Shown: in pieces, positions 39,176 to 48,485 of the stretch
How the letters are laid out: the number at the start of each line of letters is the position of its first letter
How positions within the stretch are numbered: the stretch's first letter is position 1
Origin: JAJEAO01 sp963667635
GTDB lineage: Bacteria > Acidobacteriota > Vicinamibacteria > Marinacidobacterales > Marinacidobacteraceae
DNA length: 64,000 bases
Assembly (NCBI GenBank): GCA_965232015.1
Contig: OZ246946.1
Coordinates: 2,418,001 to 2,482,000 of the forward strand
Direction: 5' to 3'
Notes under the pieces: model-generated
Database searches by the model: none
The model's input: only the letters and a program-made list of their open reading frames with translations
Told to the model about the DNA's origin: nothing
Position numbers and translations under genes: made by a program

Positions 39176-41874
39176 GACCGGCGCAGCCGGCGGGCCGCCG
39201 CCGCTCCTTCCCGTTCGGCCCGGCGCCGCCGGACGAAAGTCCAGACGCCGAGCAGGAACACCGGAACCGGCGGCAGCAGGACCGCCGCCGTACGGATGCC
39301 GGTCTGGATCCGACGGACCTGGGCCTCCATCCGCTCCTCGCTGGCCCGGATCTGGACCTCCTTCTCGGCGTTGATGTTCGCCTCCAGCACCTGGAACCGG
39401 CGGTTTTCGACCTCTTCCAGGTTGCGGGCCATGATCTCCTGGGCCTGCGCGTCGAGATCGTCCCGTTCGCGCACTCCGGCGACCCGCCGGTCGAGCCGCT
39501 CCTGCGCCTGGCGCAACGCTTCGTCCGCGCTGGCTTCCGCCTCCTCCTCCTCGACGGTGCGCTGCTCGGTGAAGGCGCGAACCCGCTCTTCCACCGCCTC
39601 GAGGGTGCGGTGTCGGACCCGGCGGTTCCGGAGCGCCACGAACGACTCGTCCCCGACGAGCACGTCCATGGCGTTCAGAAAGAACGAGACGTTGTCGAAG
39701 TTGAGGTTCGGCGGGCCGATGCGGCGGAGCTCGAAGAACTGCTCGGAGATGAAATCGAGATCGGCGATCACGACCACCCGCGTGCTGTCGGCCTCCACCG
39801 GATCCGCTTCCCCGGACTCCGCGTCCTCGGGGCGGAACGTGCGCGCCTCCGCGGCGACCACGTAGTCCATCGGATCCGGCCGGTGCGGCAGGTTGGGATT
39901 GAGCTGGGTTCCCAGGAAGTTCCGCTGGACCATCTGGAAGTAGGGGAGCACGCCGGACATCTCGCCGCTGGTGAGGAGCGGCTCGAACTCGGCGGTCGAG
40001 CCGGCGAGCGGCTCGAGGTGTCCCGGGTAGATCAGGACGATCTGCTGAAGGCCCCGGCTCGCCGGGGAATCCGCCGAGAACACGTCCGGGTTGCCGTTTC
40101 CCGGGCCGAGGAAGACGACCTCGGGCGGGAGGTGACCCAGATCGGGGTGGGGGTTGTAGGCGTCCCACACGATGCCGGCCGGATCCCACGACACACCGAG
40201 GCCGGCGAGGAAGGACTGCACGTTCCCCTTGGGGGTTGGCGGCGGCTGGCCCTGGCGCATGAACGGGTTCTGGGCGGCCCCCGGGGGCTCGGAGGGCGCG
40301 AGTCCGATGTTCACCACCGGCAGCGGGTCCACGAGCAGCAGCGCCGGAACGCCGGTCCGGACGAAGTCGGTCACATTCGCCATCTCGTCGTCGGCGAGCG
40401 TGGACGGCAGCACTACAAGCAGGCCGTCCACGTCTTCGATGATCGCGGCGTCCGGTCGGATCTGCACGACCTCGTACTGCTTCCGCAACTCGTCCACGAC
40501 CGACCACTCCGGATTCGAACGCATGGTCTGGAAGTCGAGGCCGCCGAAGATCTCGAGTTCCTTCGAGATGACTCCGATCCGTTTCTTCCCGGTGTTCGCG
40601 ACGACCCGGATGCTGCGGGCGAGCTCGTATTCCACCGGGAGCCCCCGGTCGAAGAACGGGATGACCTGCTCCTCGGCGGCGCAGGTGAAGGCGACGCCGA
40701 GGAACACGTCGCTGACCCCGGTCCGCGCCGAAGTCACGCTCGGGATCTGTCGCGGCAGGATCCCGAACTTCTCCCGGGCCTCGCGCGCCGCCTCGGTGAA
40801 CGGTTCGGTGTCCTCGATGCGGACCTGGACCCGACCTCCGCTGGCCGACTCCATCTCCCGCAGCATGCTCTCGAGATTCACGCGGGTCTGGACCAGCGGC
40901 TCGGGCACCTCATCGCTCAGATAGGCCTGGACGAAAACCGGGCGGTCGTCGGGAAGCGAGCGCAGCAGCTCGCGGGTCTCGGCCGAGAGCGAGTGGAGTC
41001 GCTCCGCGGTCGTGTCCAGACGCAGACCGACTCGCGAGACGAGGACCGTCCCGCTCACGAGGATCAGGGCCACCGCGACCGCGCGCACCGTGTGGTGGGT
41101 GGACATCCGGTAGCCGTCGGCGGCCTGGGGCCAGTGCCGGCGTCCCACCAGCAGGACGTTCAGGTAGAGGAAGAACCCGGCGACGAACAGGAAGTAGAGG
41201 ACCGAGGTGAACGGGAGAACCCCCCGCCCGAATTCCGCGAAGTGGGAGGTCGCCGCGACCGGCTCGACGAGTCGGGCGAGACCGGGGCTGAGGCTCCCGA
41301 CGAGGACTCCGGGGAGGACGAGCGCCGCCGAAAGGAGCGCGCCGAGGATGAAAGCGACCGTCGGGATCGAGGTGAGCAGCGACGCCACCATGCCGGCGGC
41401 GGCGAGCGCGGCGCCGAGGAGCGCGTAGCCGAGGTAGTTCGCGAACAGCAGGCCCCAATCGGGGCTGCCGAGGAACACGAGAACCAGCGCGTGGCTGAGC
41501 GAGAGCACCAGCGCGGCGCCGTAGATCGAAACGACCGCGGCGTACTTCCCCAGCACGATCTCGAGGTCGGTGGCGGGCAGCGTGAGCAGGAGTTCGTCGG
41601 TGCCCAGCTTCTTCTCCTCCGCCCACACCGACATGGTGAGCGCCGGGATGAAAAAGACGAGGAGGTAGGGAAACAGCCCGTTGAGCTGGTCGAGGTTCGC
41701 CAGATTGTTCAGGAAGAACCGGTCCTGCCAGAACGCTGCGGCCGCGCTCAGCAGGATGAACAGCGTCAGAAAGACGTAGCCGGATGGATTGGAGAAGTAC
41801 ATCCGGAGATCGCGCCGCATGAGAGCGGCGACAACCGGGCGACGGATGTCGGGGACGCCAGCGAGACCAGGCAT
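39172..41874 (-). CDS. ABC-2 permease fused to GldG-like periplasmic domain (GldF-GldG fusion)
   Basis: The 900-residue product begins with an ABC-2 permease of six segments (residues about 15-250: RRDLRMYFSNPSGYVFLTLFILLSA, WAEEKKLGTDELLLTLPATDLEIVLGKY), then a GldG-type part with its own anchor (AVAVALILVSGTVLVSRVGLRLDTTAERLHSLSAETRELLRSL), a periplasmic DUF4350/Gif-like domain, a charged coiled coil (about 770-860) and a final membrane helix (IRTAAVLLPPVPVFLLGVW). In Bacteroidota GldF and GldG are separate proteins of the gliding machinery; in non-gliders the set is an exporter of unknown cargo. It lies between its ATPase and the DUF4340 gene. Confidence 0.87.
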   Translation of the reverse strand: MPGLAGVPDIRRPVVAALMRRDLRMYFSNPSGYVFLTLFILLSAAAAFWQDRFFLNNLANLDQLNGLFPYLLVFFIPALTMSVWAEEKKLGTDELLLTLPATDLEIVLGKYAAVVSIYGAALVLSLSHALVLVFLGSPDWGLLFANYLGYALLGAALAAAGMVASLLTSIPTVAFILGALLSAALVLPGVLVGSLSPGLARLVEPVAATSHFAEFGRGVLPFTSVLYFLFVAGFFLYLNVLLVGRRHWPQAADGYRMSTHHTVRAVAVALILVSGTVLVSRVGLRLDTTAERLHSLSAETRELLRSLPDDRPVFVQAYLSDEVPEPLVQTRVNLESMLREMESASGGRVQVRIEDTEPFTEAAREAREKFGILPRQIPSVTSARTGVSDVFLGVAFTCAAEEQVIPFFDRGLPVEYELARSIRVVANTGKKRIGVISKELEIFGGLDFQTMRSNPEWSVVDELRKQYEVVQIRPDAAIIEDVDGLLVVLPSTLADDEMANVTDFVRTGVPALLLVDPLPVVNIGLAPSEPPGAAQNPFMRQGQPPPTPKGNVQSFLAGLGVSWDPAGIVWDAYNPHPDLGHLPPEVVFLGPGNGNPDVFSADSPASRGLQQIVLIYPGHLEPLAGSTAEFEPLLTSGEMSGVLPYFQMVQRNFLGTQLNPNLPHRPDPMDYVVAAEARTFRPEDAESGEADPVEADSTRVVVIADLDFISEQFFELRRIGPPNLNFDNVSFFLNAMDVLVGDESFVALRNRRVRHRTLEAVEERVRAFTEQRTVEEEEAEASADEALRQAQERLDRRVAGVRERDDLDAQAQEIMARNLEEVENRRFQVLEANINAEKEVQIRASEERMEAQVRRIQTGIRTAAVLLPPVPVFLLGVWTFVRRRRAEREGAAAARRLRRS

Positions 41875-41875
41875 G

Positions 41876-42637
41876 TCAGGCAGCCTCCTCGGCCACTCCG
41901 GCCTCCGCCGCCGCGGGCTCGGCCGACGTGAGTTCGTAGAAGGTCTCCTCGAGCGAACCGTTCCGCTCGAGGTCCGCCGGGACCCCGTCGAACACCAGGC
42001 GTCCCCGATTCACGAGCAGGACGCGATCGGCGACCGCTTCCACCTCCCGCAGGATGTGGGTCGAGATGAGCACCGTCTTTCTGGCGCCGAGGCGGCGGAT
42101 GTTGGTGCGGAAGTCGCGGATCTGGTTCGGGTCGAGCCCGGACGTGGGCTCGTCCATGATGAGCACATCGGGATCGTGAAGAAGCGCCTGGGCGAGCCCG
42201 ACGCGCTGCCTGAGCCCGCGTGAGAGCTTGCCGATCGGCTTTTCCAGAACCTCCTCCAGCGCGCACAGCGCCGCCACCTCACGGATCCGCCCCGCCAGGT
42301 CCGCAGCCGGAAGTTCCCGGGCCTCTCCGAAGAAGCGGAGCAATTCGGCGGGCGTCATGTCGGGATAGAGGGGGCCGTTCTCCGGCAGGTAGCCGAGGCG
42401 CTGCGAAGCCGCGATGCGCTCGGTGTGGACATCGAGTCCGGCGATGCGGGCGGAGCCCTCGCTCGGCGCCAGATATCCGGTGAGCATCTTCATCGTGGTC
42501 GTCTTCCCGGCGCCATTCGGGCCCAGGAAGGCCACGATCTGACCCCGGGGAATCGCGAAGCGCACGCGCTCGACCGCCACGAAGGGGCCATAGAACTTGC
42601 TCAGGTCGCGCGCCTCGATCATGATCGGTTCGGTCAT
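41876..42637 (-). CDS. ABC transporter ATP-binding protein, GldA-like
   Basis: The 253-residue ATPase has Walker A GPNGAGKTTTMKML, Q-loop region LGYLPENGPLYPDMTPAELLRFF, signature LSRGLRQRVGLAQAL, Walker B VLIMDEPTSGLDPNQ and the H-loop His in VLISTHIL. It powers the permease fusion whose gene starts 2 bases downstream. First gene of a three-gene operon (ATPase, permease-GldG, DUF4340); its start faces the divergent cytochrome gene across about 100 bases. Confidence 0.93.
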   Translation of the reverse strand: MTEPIMIEARDLSKFYGPFVAVERVRFAIPRGQIVAFLGPNGAGKTTTMKMLTGYLAPSEGSARIAGLDVHTERIAASQRLGYLPENGPLYPDMTPAELLRFFGEARELPAADLAGRIREVAALCALEEVLEKPIGKLSRGLRQRVGLAQALLHDPDVLIMDEPTSGLDPNQIRDFRTNIRRLGARKTVLISTHILREVEAVADRVLLVNRGRLVFDGVPADLERNGSLEETFYELTSAEPAAAEAGVAEEAA

Positions 42638-42741
42638 TTCGAGGTACCTCAGGTGTCGGACGGAAAATCGGAGCGCGAATTCTATGCACGGCGGGCCGCG
42701 GCGAAACGCGACGCCGGGCGCCCGCCCGTAGAATCCGGCGG

Positions 42742-44580
42742 ATGAGTCGCCTGTTGCCGATGCCGCCGAGGCTGCAAGGCGCCCTGCTTGCGGCCGCGGT
42801 GGTCGCGTTGACCGGTTTCTCTCCCGGGCGCGGGACGACGGCGCGGCCCGGATCGGCCGATCCGACCGGCGGAGGACGCCGGCCCCAGGCCATCGCGGTG
42901 GTATCCCTCGCGAACGCCGGCGAGGCGGTGGTGGTGGGCCACCGGGTCGGGACGGTGAGCGTGCTGCGGGCGGCGGACCGGGTGCTTCTCGGCGAGGCGG
43001 CGGTCGGCGGGAACATCACCTCGCTCGTCCCGCTGCCCAGCAAGCCGGACGCGCCGGCGCGGCTCGTGGCCGTGGACCGCGATCGGGATCAGCTCCTGAT
43101 CCTGCGGCTGACCCTTCCGGCCGAGGGTCCGGTGGTTCCGTTCCCGGCGGCCCGGACCCGACCGGTGGTCGAGGTGGAGGGGACGTTCCCGACCTGTCGG
43201 GATCCGATGCGCGCGATCGTGCGCGACGGCGTGGTCGCCGTGTCGTGTCTGTGGCCCCGGGAGGCCCGCCGCTACGACCTGATCGTCCGGGCGGACGGCC
43301 GGGCCGCGCTGGCGCCCGGCTGGACCACCTCCCTCCCGTTCGAGGCGCGCGAGCTGCTTCGCCTCGACGACCGCCATCTCCTGGTCGCCGACGCCTTCGG
43401 CGGCGGGCTCGCGGTCCTCGACCTGGGTTCGGGAGCGATCCTCCGTTCGCTCGAGCTGACCGCCCACAACCTGCGCGGGCTGGCCCTGGTCTCCGGCGGC
43501 GACCGGGTGGCGATCGTCCATCAGGAGCTGCATTCCGGGATGCACACCAGCTCCGACGACATCCGCTGGGGCGTGTTCCTGACGAACAGCGTGCGTCTCC
43601 TCCCGGTGGACGATCTGGTCGCCGGGAACCCGCGGATGCACCGGCGCGCCGGCCTTCTGGATCTGGGCACGGTGTCCTCCCCGTCCGGCGACCCGGCGGC
43701 GATCCTCGCGACGCCGGACGGCCAGCTCGTCGTGGCGCTTTCCGGCGTCGGCCGGCTGGCGTTCGGAGCCGACGACGCCCGGCAGGTGAGCCAGATGCGC
43801 GTCGGGCGGGGGCCCTCGGCGCTCGCCCTCGGGGGCGGCGGGGAGCTCTTCGTCGCCAACACCTGGTCCGATTCGGTCTCGGTGGTCCAGGTCGCGGACC
43901 GCACCGAGACCGCCCGCGTGCCCCTCGGACCTCCGGCGCGGTTGACCGCCGTGGACCGCGGCGAGCTGCTGTTCCACGACGCCACCCTGTCCCTCCGGGG
44001 GTGGATGAGCTGCAACAGTTGTCACACCGACGGGCACACGAACCACCGCCTCTCGGACACCCTCGGGGACGGCACCTACGGGGCTCCGAAGCGGGTGCTC
44101 TCGCTTCTCGGCGTCCGGGACACCGGACCGTGGGCCTGGGACGGACGGATCCGCGAGCTGGAACAGCAGGTCGTCAAGTCGGTGGAGACCACGCTGCGGG
44201 GCCGGGATCTGAGCCCCCGGGAAGTCGCGGACCTGACCGCCTACCTGCGGACCCTCGATCTCCCGGACCGGGGCCCGGGATCAGAGAACCCGGGACTCGT
44301 GGCGCGCGGACGGGAGGCCTTCTCCACCTACACCTGCGATCGCTGCCACGCCGAGCCGCTCTTCACCACGCCCGGCGTCCATGACGTTGGTCTCACCGAC
44401 GAGCGGGGCAGCACCCGCTTCAACCCGCCGTCGCTGCGGGACGTGCGCAGCCGCCGGCGGCTCCTCCATGACGGTTCGGCGCGCTCGCTCGAAGAGGTGC
44501 TCCGGATCCACCCGGGGCACGGCATCGTGGTCCCGGACGCCGAGGTCCCGGCGCTCATCGCCTTCCTGCGAACCCTATAG
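42742..44580 (+). CDS. Di-haem cytochrome c peroxidase-like protein with N-terminal beta-propeller
   Basis: The 612-residue product has a signal peptide (LQGALLAAAVVALTGFS), a YncE-like propeller (residues about 45-400, for example RVGRGPSALALGGGGELFVANTWSDSVSVV) and a C-terminal part with two haem sites, CNSCHTDGHTN and CDRCHAEPLFTTPGVHDVG, in the order of MauG/CcpA-type di-haem enzymes (PSLRDVRSRRRLLHDG is the usual partner motif). Propeller-CCP fusions occur in environmental bacteria; the substrate is unknown. It marks the left edge of the lower-GC island. Confidence 0.85.
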   Translation: MSRLLPMPPRLQGALLAAAVVALTGFSPGRGTTARPGSADPTGGGRRPQAIAVVSLANAGEAVVVGHRVGTVSVLRAADRVLLGEAAVGGNITSLVPLPSKPDAPARLVAVDRDRDQLLILRLTLPAEGPVVPFPAARTRPVVEVEGTFPTCRDPMRAIVRDGVVAVSCLWPREARRYDLIVRADGRAALAPGWTTSLPFEARELLRLDDRHLLVADAFGGGLAVLDLGSGAILRSLELTAHNLRGLALVSGGDRVAIVHQELHSGMHTSSDDIRWGVFLTNSVRLLPVDDLVAGNPRMHRRAGLLDLGTVSSPSGDPAAILATPDGQLVVALSGVGRLAFGADDARQVSQMRVGRGPSALALGGGGELFVANTWSDSVSVVQVADRTETARVPLGPPARLTAVDRGELLFHDATLSLRGWMSCNSCHTDGHTNHRLSDTLGDGTYGAPKRVLSLLGVRDTGPWAWDGRIRELEQQVVKSVETTLRGRDLSPREVADLTAYLRTLDLPDRGPGSENPGLVARGREAFSTYTCDRCHAEPLFTTPGVHDVGLTDERGSTRFNPPSLRDVRSRRRLLHDGSARSLEEVLRIHPGHGIVVPDAEVPALIAFLRTL

Positions 44581-44725
44581 CCGACGCCGCCTCGGCCCGA
44601 CAGGCCTCCCTCGGGGCGCCCCGATCAGTTGCTCCAGACACGCGGCAGCCCGATTGCCCGGCCCGGCTGGCGCTGATCCCCTTGTCAATGGGGACCATAT
44701 ACGTGAGTACCGACGCTCTAGCTAG
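44581..44725. other. Junction into lower-GC island
   Basis: No gene is visible. Base composition drops here, with GCTCTAGCTAGTTACTTGCG near 44718-44737, where the accessory island begins. The two flanking genes converge on it, but I see no clear terminator hairpin and no attachment repeat. Confidence 0.4.
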
Positions 44726-44929
44726 TTACTTGCGTTCCGAGTCCCGGACGAATCGCCACTCCCGTTTCTTCGGCGGCGTGGTAAGAATCGCCGGGGCGAC
44801 ATTCTCCGGCGTGTCGGGGATCGGCTCTGGAAGATGATATTTCATCGGGCGACCGCGATCCTCTTGGGGTTCAGTTTCCGCACTCGCTTCGGCTGGTTCA
44901 TGTAGTCTCCTATCTACCTTCACGGTCAT
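44726..44929 (-). CDS. Small protein linked to the DNA methylase
   Basis: A 67-residue frame starts one base after the stop of the methylase gene (TGA-G-ATG), which suggests coupled translation. The conserved-looking part is MKYHLPEPIPDTPENVAPA followed by ILTTPPKKREWRFVRD. I recall small proteins with this PDTPENV...PPKK pattern in other bacteria beside methylase genes, without known function. Two nested starts exist: ATG 44901, behind a strong AGGAG but in another frame (a 19-codon micro-gene), and the ATG at 44844 of MKYHLP, overlapping that micro-gene's stop as ATGA. So translation may run through the micro-gene instead. Confidence 0.6.
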   Translation of the reverse strand: MTVKVDRRLHEPAEASAETEPQEDRGRPMKYHLPEPIPDTPENVAPAILTTPPKKREWRFVRDSERK

Positions 44930-44930
44930 C

Positions 44931-47915
44931 TCAGGCCAAGATTCGGTCTGACTTCCCACCGTGGACGGTCGCCTCAAGGCACCACTTGCGACGAAGCAGC
45001 GCCACCTGCTCCATAGCCTCTGCATCAAACCCAAGTGCCTCCTGAAGCACGCGACTGTCCAGCTCAATCCGCGTCGGATCCTCCGCTGCAAGATGAGCGG
45101 GCAGGAACTCATGCTCCGCCGCCCACGCCGCAGATTCCGTGAGAGATCCAATCTGGCTCGGGTCAAGCGCCCGCATGTTCACAACCGGGAGATCAGGCAA
45201 CCGCGCAACAGTTAGATTGGCCCGTCCATCTTGCTGAGTCGTCCCGGTCCACCAGAACAGAATCAATCCGAGTGTCGTGTTGGCCCACACAGCTAGGGGT
45301 TCCTCCCAAGAGGCATCTGTTGGCTGGAAGGACGGCCATGCCCTGCCGCCCATCGACCGCCGAGGAGTAAGGCAGGCAGCGAGGCTCTGGGAACGCAATC
45401 CAAAGTCGCGGTTGAAGTGGAGGCGCGAGGCTGAAGCCCAGATGGACGCAGCCTTCCTGTCCATACCCGGCCGAATTACCCCCATCCTGTCAGGCTCTAC
45501 TACTAGCCGCCGCTCGCGCTTGCACGATGGTTTCGCATGATGCCACCACAAGATCGGAAAAGTGGCAGCCCCGACGACCGGCACCAGAAAAAATGGTCCC
45601 CGTGGATTCGAAGTCGTGTCCCTCGGGCTATATATGTCCCGGTCCACCGGCCCTCGTGTGCCCAGAGATCCGAGGCGCACGATGGGAACCACCTGCTTCC
45701 CATTCTGCCGAGGCAACGGAAGAAACCCATCTCGCAATCCGAGCGCACCGTCAATGAGTTCAGTGTCGTGGACACCGACGCAACCTCCATCACTCAGCGT
45801 CGCACGGACTCCCTTGGCGTAGTTGTCGTTGCCGACTGAAACGGCGAAGGTCCCATGTCCAGAAGAAGAATTCGCCGACTCCCGATGGATGCTTCGGGAA
45901 ATCTCCATCGCCTCCGCCGCACTCTTTGGTCGTCTCTCGGCGATGATCCACGTAGCCTCTGCGTCATGGGGATCAACTGGACCCAACGCACCCATCTGAC
46001 GTTTTCGCGCTAGGACCAACACCTCGCCTAGCGAAGTGTCGGCGGAGAACGACTTGTCCCTGCCTTTTGCCCCCACTAGTGAGATTATCAAGAGACTTCG
46101 ATAGTGGCGAGCAAGCAACCGACGGCTTAGCTCCCAACCATTACCGAGCGCGAGAGTAGAGGGCAATACGATTGCTAGTAAACCACCAGGACGAAGCTTA
46201 TTGTGCGCGAGATCGAGGAAGTTCGACCCCTCACCGGCATTCCCATGGCCGGCAGGACCAGCCTCTCCAGCTGTGCGTCGACTCTTCACTAGTTTGGCGC
46301 GCAATTGTTTGAGCGCCAGACTCATCGCCCTCTGCTCCGCCTCCGTGTTCCCGAAACCAGCAAACGACGGCACTGCTTCATCGGACACCTCGTGGTTCGT
46401 AGGTCGGGTGAATGGCGGGTTCATGATGGCCAAATCCAGCGAGCTATCAGCCAGCGCGAAGGATGGCAGATTCATCTGTCCCGCCGTCGTCGACACCGCG
46501 CTCTTTCCTCCGAGCCCGGTGATCCCGGCCGCCAACCCGGTCCCGTAGAGGCTTGGCGTCTTCTCGCTATCAAGCAGGCTCAGCGACCCAAGGCTCACGC
46601 CTGACACGCCCTGGTGTGTGCCATAGGGCAATGTGAACACCTGAGTCCGCCTATACCGGATCCTCGGATGGACACTGGAGAGCATTGAGGCGGTCAGGTG
46701 TGCCGCGGCTGGCATAATATCCGCTGCAATCAGACTCTCCTCCATCATCTGCCTATGCAGCCGCGCATCATTCCCTCCGGCCCGGCGAAACCGGGAGATG
46801 ATCGCGTTGTAGGCGGCAAGTAGCAAAGTCCCAGTGCCACAGGCGAGATCGCCGACCCTCAAGCGCGTCACGGAGTTTGATGCGCTCCAGTCCACGCTCA
46901 TCATTCCCACCGCTAGCTCAGCAAGAAGCGCCGCAGCCTCCGGTCGAGTGTAGAACGTCGCGAGGAATTTTCGGTCAGCAATCAACCGCTGGAACATGCG
47001 ACCAGTGAGGTCGTGTGAGCGGGTAACACCCTCCGCTTCGAGATCGTCCGCCGTGCGTGCTAGTCCATCGAGCACTCCAGAGGCCACGCCTGCTGGGATC
47101 TTCTCCAGAACGGTGCGGGCTATCGCAAAGATCGGCCAGTAGTTGATCTCAGTCAGAATCGTCCGCCATTCGGACAAGACTCGGCCCACCGGAAGTACGC
47201 CGTTGGGTGTGCGCAATTCGTCAAGACTAGCAACGCGGATCCCGTCATGTACCCCAACGATAGAGGCATGAAAAGTACATGCGTTGCCCACAATCGCCAT
47301 CGCCATTCGATCAGTCTGAACGCCTGGCTCTTGATGGAGAAGACTAGCCACGTCGGAAAGGACTTCGAGCCTCTTCTGGAGCTCATGCCGGAGTCGTTCG
47401 GCGGCGCGCTCAATGCCCTGTTCGAGTATGGTCGTACTCTTTGCGACTGCTTGCTCGGAAACCGAGAGGCGTTCCACTAGACCTGCGAGGTCATCCACAC
47501 CACCTTCCAACCAACCGCGTCGTGGGAAGCGGTCCGCTCTAGGTGCCGTCGACACTACTGCGTATTCAACTCGCGCTTCGCCGAGCGCATCCAAGAGGGC
47601 GCTCTCCGGGGTAGAGCGAAGCGTCACCGGCAGACGAACAGCCACGGCATGACGGATTGGTTTCCCGGTTGCCTTCGTGTGTTTTCCTAAGCGACCTCTC
47701 GCCTCCTCCTCTACGGTGGCGGCGGGTTCAACCTCGGTTTCAACGACGATCGGATGTAGTCCCGGCGGCTCGACTACGATATCCGGCTTCCCCCGCTCTT
47801 CAAGAGCGCCGAGCCCCTCGGAGAATAACGAATCACCCTTGCGCCATGATGGACTCCTTCGACGGAGAACTGTGGCAAGATAAGTGTTCAGAGTGGGCTC
47901 GTCGTGTCGCGCCAT
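44931..47915 (-). CDS. N6-adenine DNA methylase with nuclease-like N-terminal domain
   Basis: The 994-residue product has at its N-terminus a nuclease-like strand pattern, KPDIVVEPPGLHPIVVETEVEP (Asp45, Glu59, and Glu61 where PD-(D/E)XK enzymes have Lys), then a helical region, a class I methylase with SAM motif DLACGTGTLLLAAYN (356-370), catalytic NPPF (499-502), PGGLLAIVLPSTLALGNGWE, and a C-terminal target-recognition-like part. It is laid out like type I/IIG-type modification enzymes. Its codon and base usage is less GC-rich than the rest of the window. It sits at the end of a run of defence-like genes, split from them by a dead transposase. Confidence 0.83.
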   Translation of the reverse strand: MARHDEPTLNTYLATVLRRRSPSWRKGDSLFSEGLGALEERGKPDIVVEPPGLHPIVVETEVEPAATVEEEARGRLGKHTKATGKPIRHAVAVRLPVTLRSTPESALLDALGEARVEYAVVSTAPRADRFPRRGWLEGGVDDLAGLVERLSVSEQAVAKSTTILEQGIERAAERLRHELQKRLEVLSDVASLLHQEPGVQTDRMAMAIVGNACTFHASIVGVHDGIRVASLDELRTPNGVLPVGRVLSEWRTILTEINYWPIFAIARTVLEKIPAGVASGVLDGLARTADDLEAEGVTRSHDLTGRMFQRLIADRKFLATFYTRPEAAALLAELAVGMMSVDWSASNSVTRLRVGDLACGTGTLLLAAYNAIISRFRRAGGNDARLHRQMMEESLIAADIMPAAAHLTASMLSSVHPRIRYRRTQVFTLPYGTHQGVSGVSLGSLSLLDSEKTPSLYGTGLAAGITGLGGKSAVSTTAGQMNLPSFALADSSLDLAIMNPPFTRPTNHEVSDEAVPSFAGFGNTEAEQRAMSLALKQLRAKLVKSRRTAGEAGPAGHGNAGEGSNFLDLAHNKLRPGGLLAIVLPSTLALGNGWELSRRLLARHYRSLLIISLVGAKGRDKSFSADTSLGEVLVLARKRQMGALGPVDPHDAEATWIIAERRPKSAAEAMEISRSIHRESANSSSGHGTFAVSVGNDNYAKGVRATLSDGGCVGVHDTELIDGALGLRDGFLPLPRQNGKQVVPIVRLGSLGTRGPVDRDIYSPRDTTSNPRGPFFLVPVVGAATFPILWWHHAKPSCKRERRLVVEPDRMGVIRPGMDRKAASIWASASRLHFNRDFGLRSQSLAACLTPRRSMGGRAWPSFQPTDASWEEPLAVWANTTLGLILFWWTGTTQQDGRANLTVARLPDLPVVNMRALDPSQIGSLTESAAWAAEHEFLPAHLAAEDPTRIELDSRVLQEALGFDAEAMEQVALLRRKWCLEATVHGGKSDRILA

Positions 47916-47962
47916 CTAGTCTTGTCGGAGTGTTGTCGGATTGGGGAATGGACGTGTAGAAT

Positions 47963-48424
47963 CTACGCAGCCAACTCAAGGTCGAGGAGCCGCTCGCCAT
48001 CGCTTCCATCTGGTCTCTGGTGTTCGTGTCCCGCATGTTGCGCCGACCGGATAACTCGTCCACATACTGGCCCAAGTGCGTGGCCCGCATGTGATGTTAG
48101 GTGCCGATGTAGCCCCGTTGCAACATGGACCAGAACGACTCGATCCCGTTGGTATGGGCCTGCCCCCGCACATACTCCTCGACGGAGTGCTTCGCTCTCG
48201 CATGGGTGTAATCCCGCAGCCCGTGGTATGCGCCGTGGTCGTCCGTGAAGACGGGTCGAGCCGGGCTCGGCCAGTGCCCGGACGAAGCTCTTGCACGTCT
48301 CCCGGTCAGTCCGAGAGACGACGGTGGCGACGACCTCCTCCGTGTCCCGATCCTTCACCCCGACGACGGCGGTCTTGCCAGCGGTGCCCCGACCGGTGAG
48401 CTGGGCGCGCTTGGACATCGGCAT
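47963..48424 (-). pseudogene. IS1595-type transposase remnant
   Basis: Read in two frames, the region gives MPMSKRAQLTGRGTAGKTAV, VGVKDRDTEEVVATVVSRTD, then after an extra base VFTDDHGAYHGLRDYTHARA, EYVRGQAHTNGIESFWSMLQ and RGYIGT-stop-HHMRATHLGQYVDELS. These are the middle and end of an IS1595-family (ISXO2-like) DDE/N transposase. The N-terminal zinc ribbon is missing, one frameshift (near 48256) and one TAA (near 48095, where HHM-type copies have Tyr) break it. It is inactive and marks past insertion between the two methylase genes. Confidence 0.85.
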
Positions 48425-48485
48425 GAGGGTACGAGCATAACACGAGGGTGTCGAACCGCCGGTCCAATCACTGAGGCCGCTTCGC

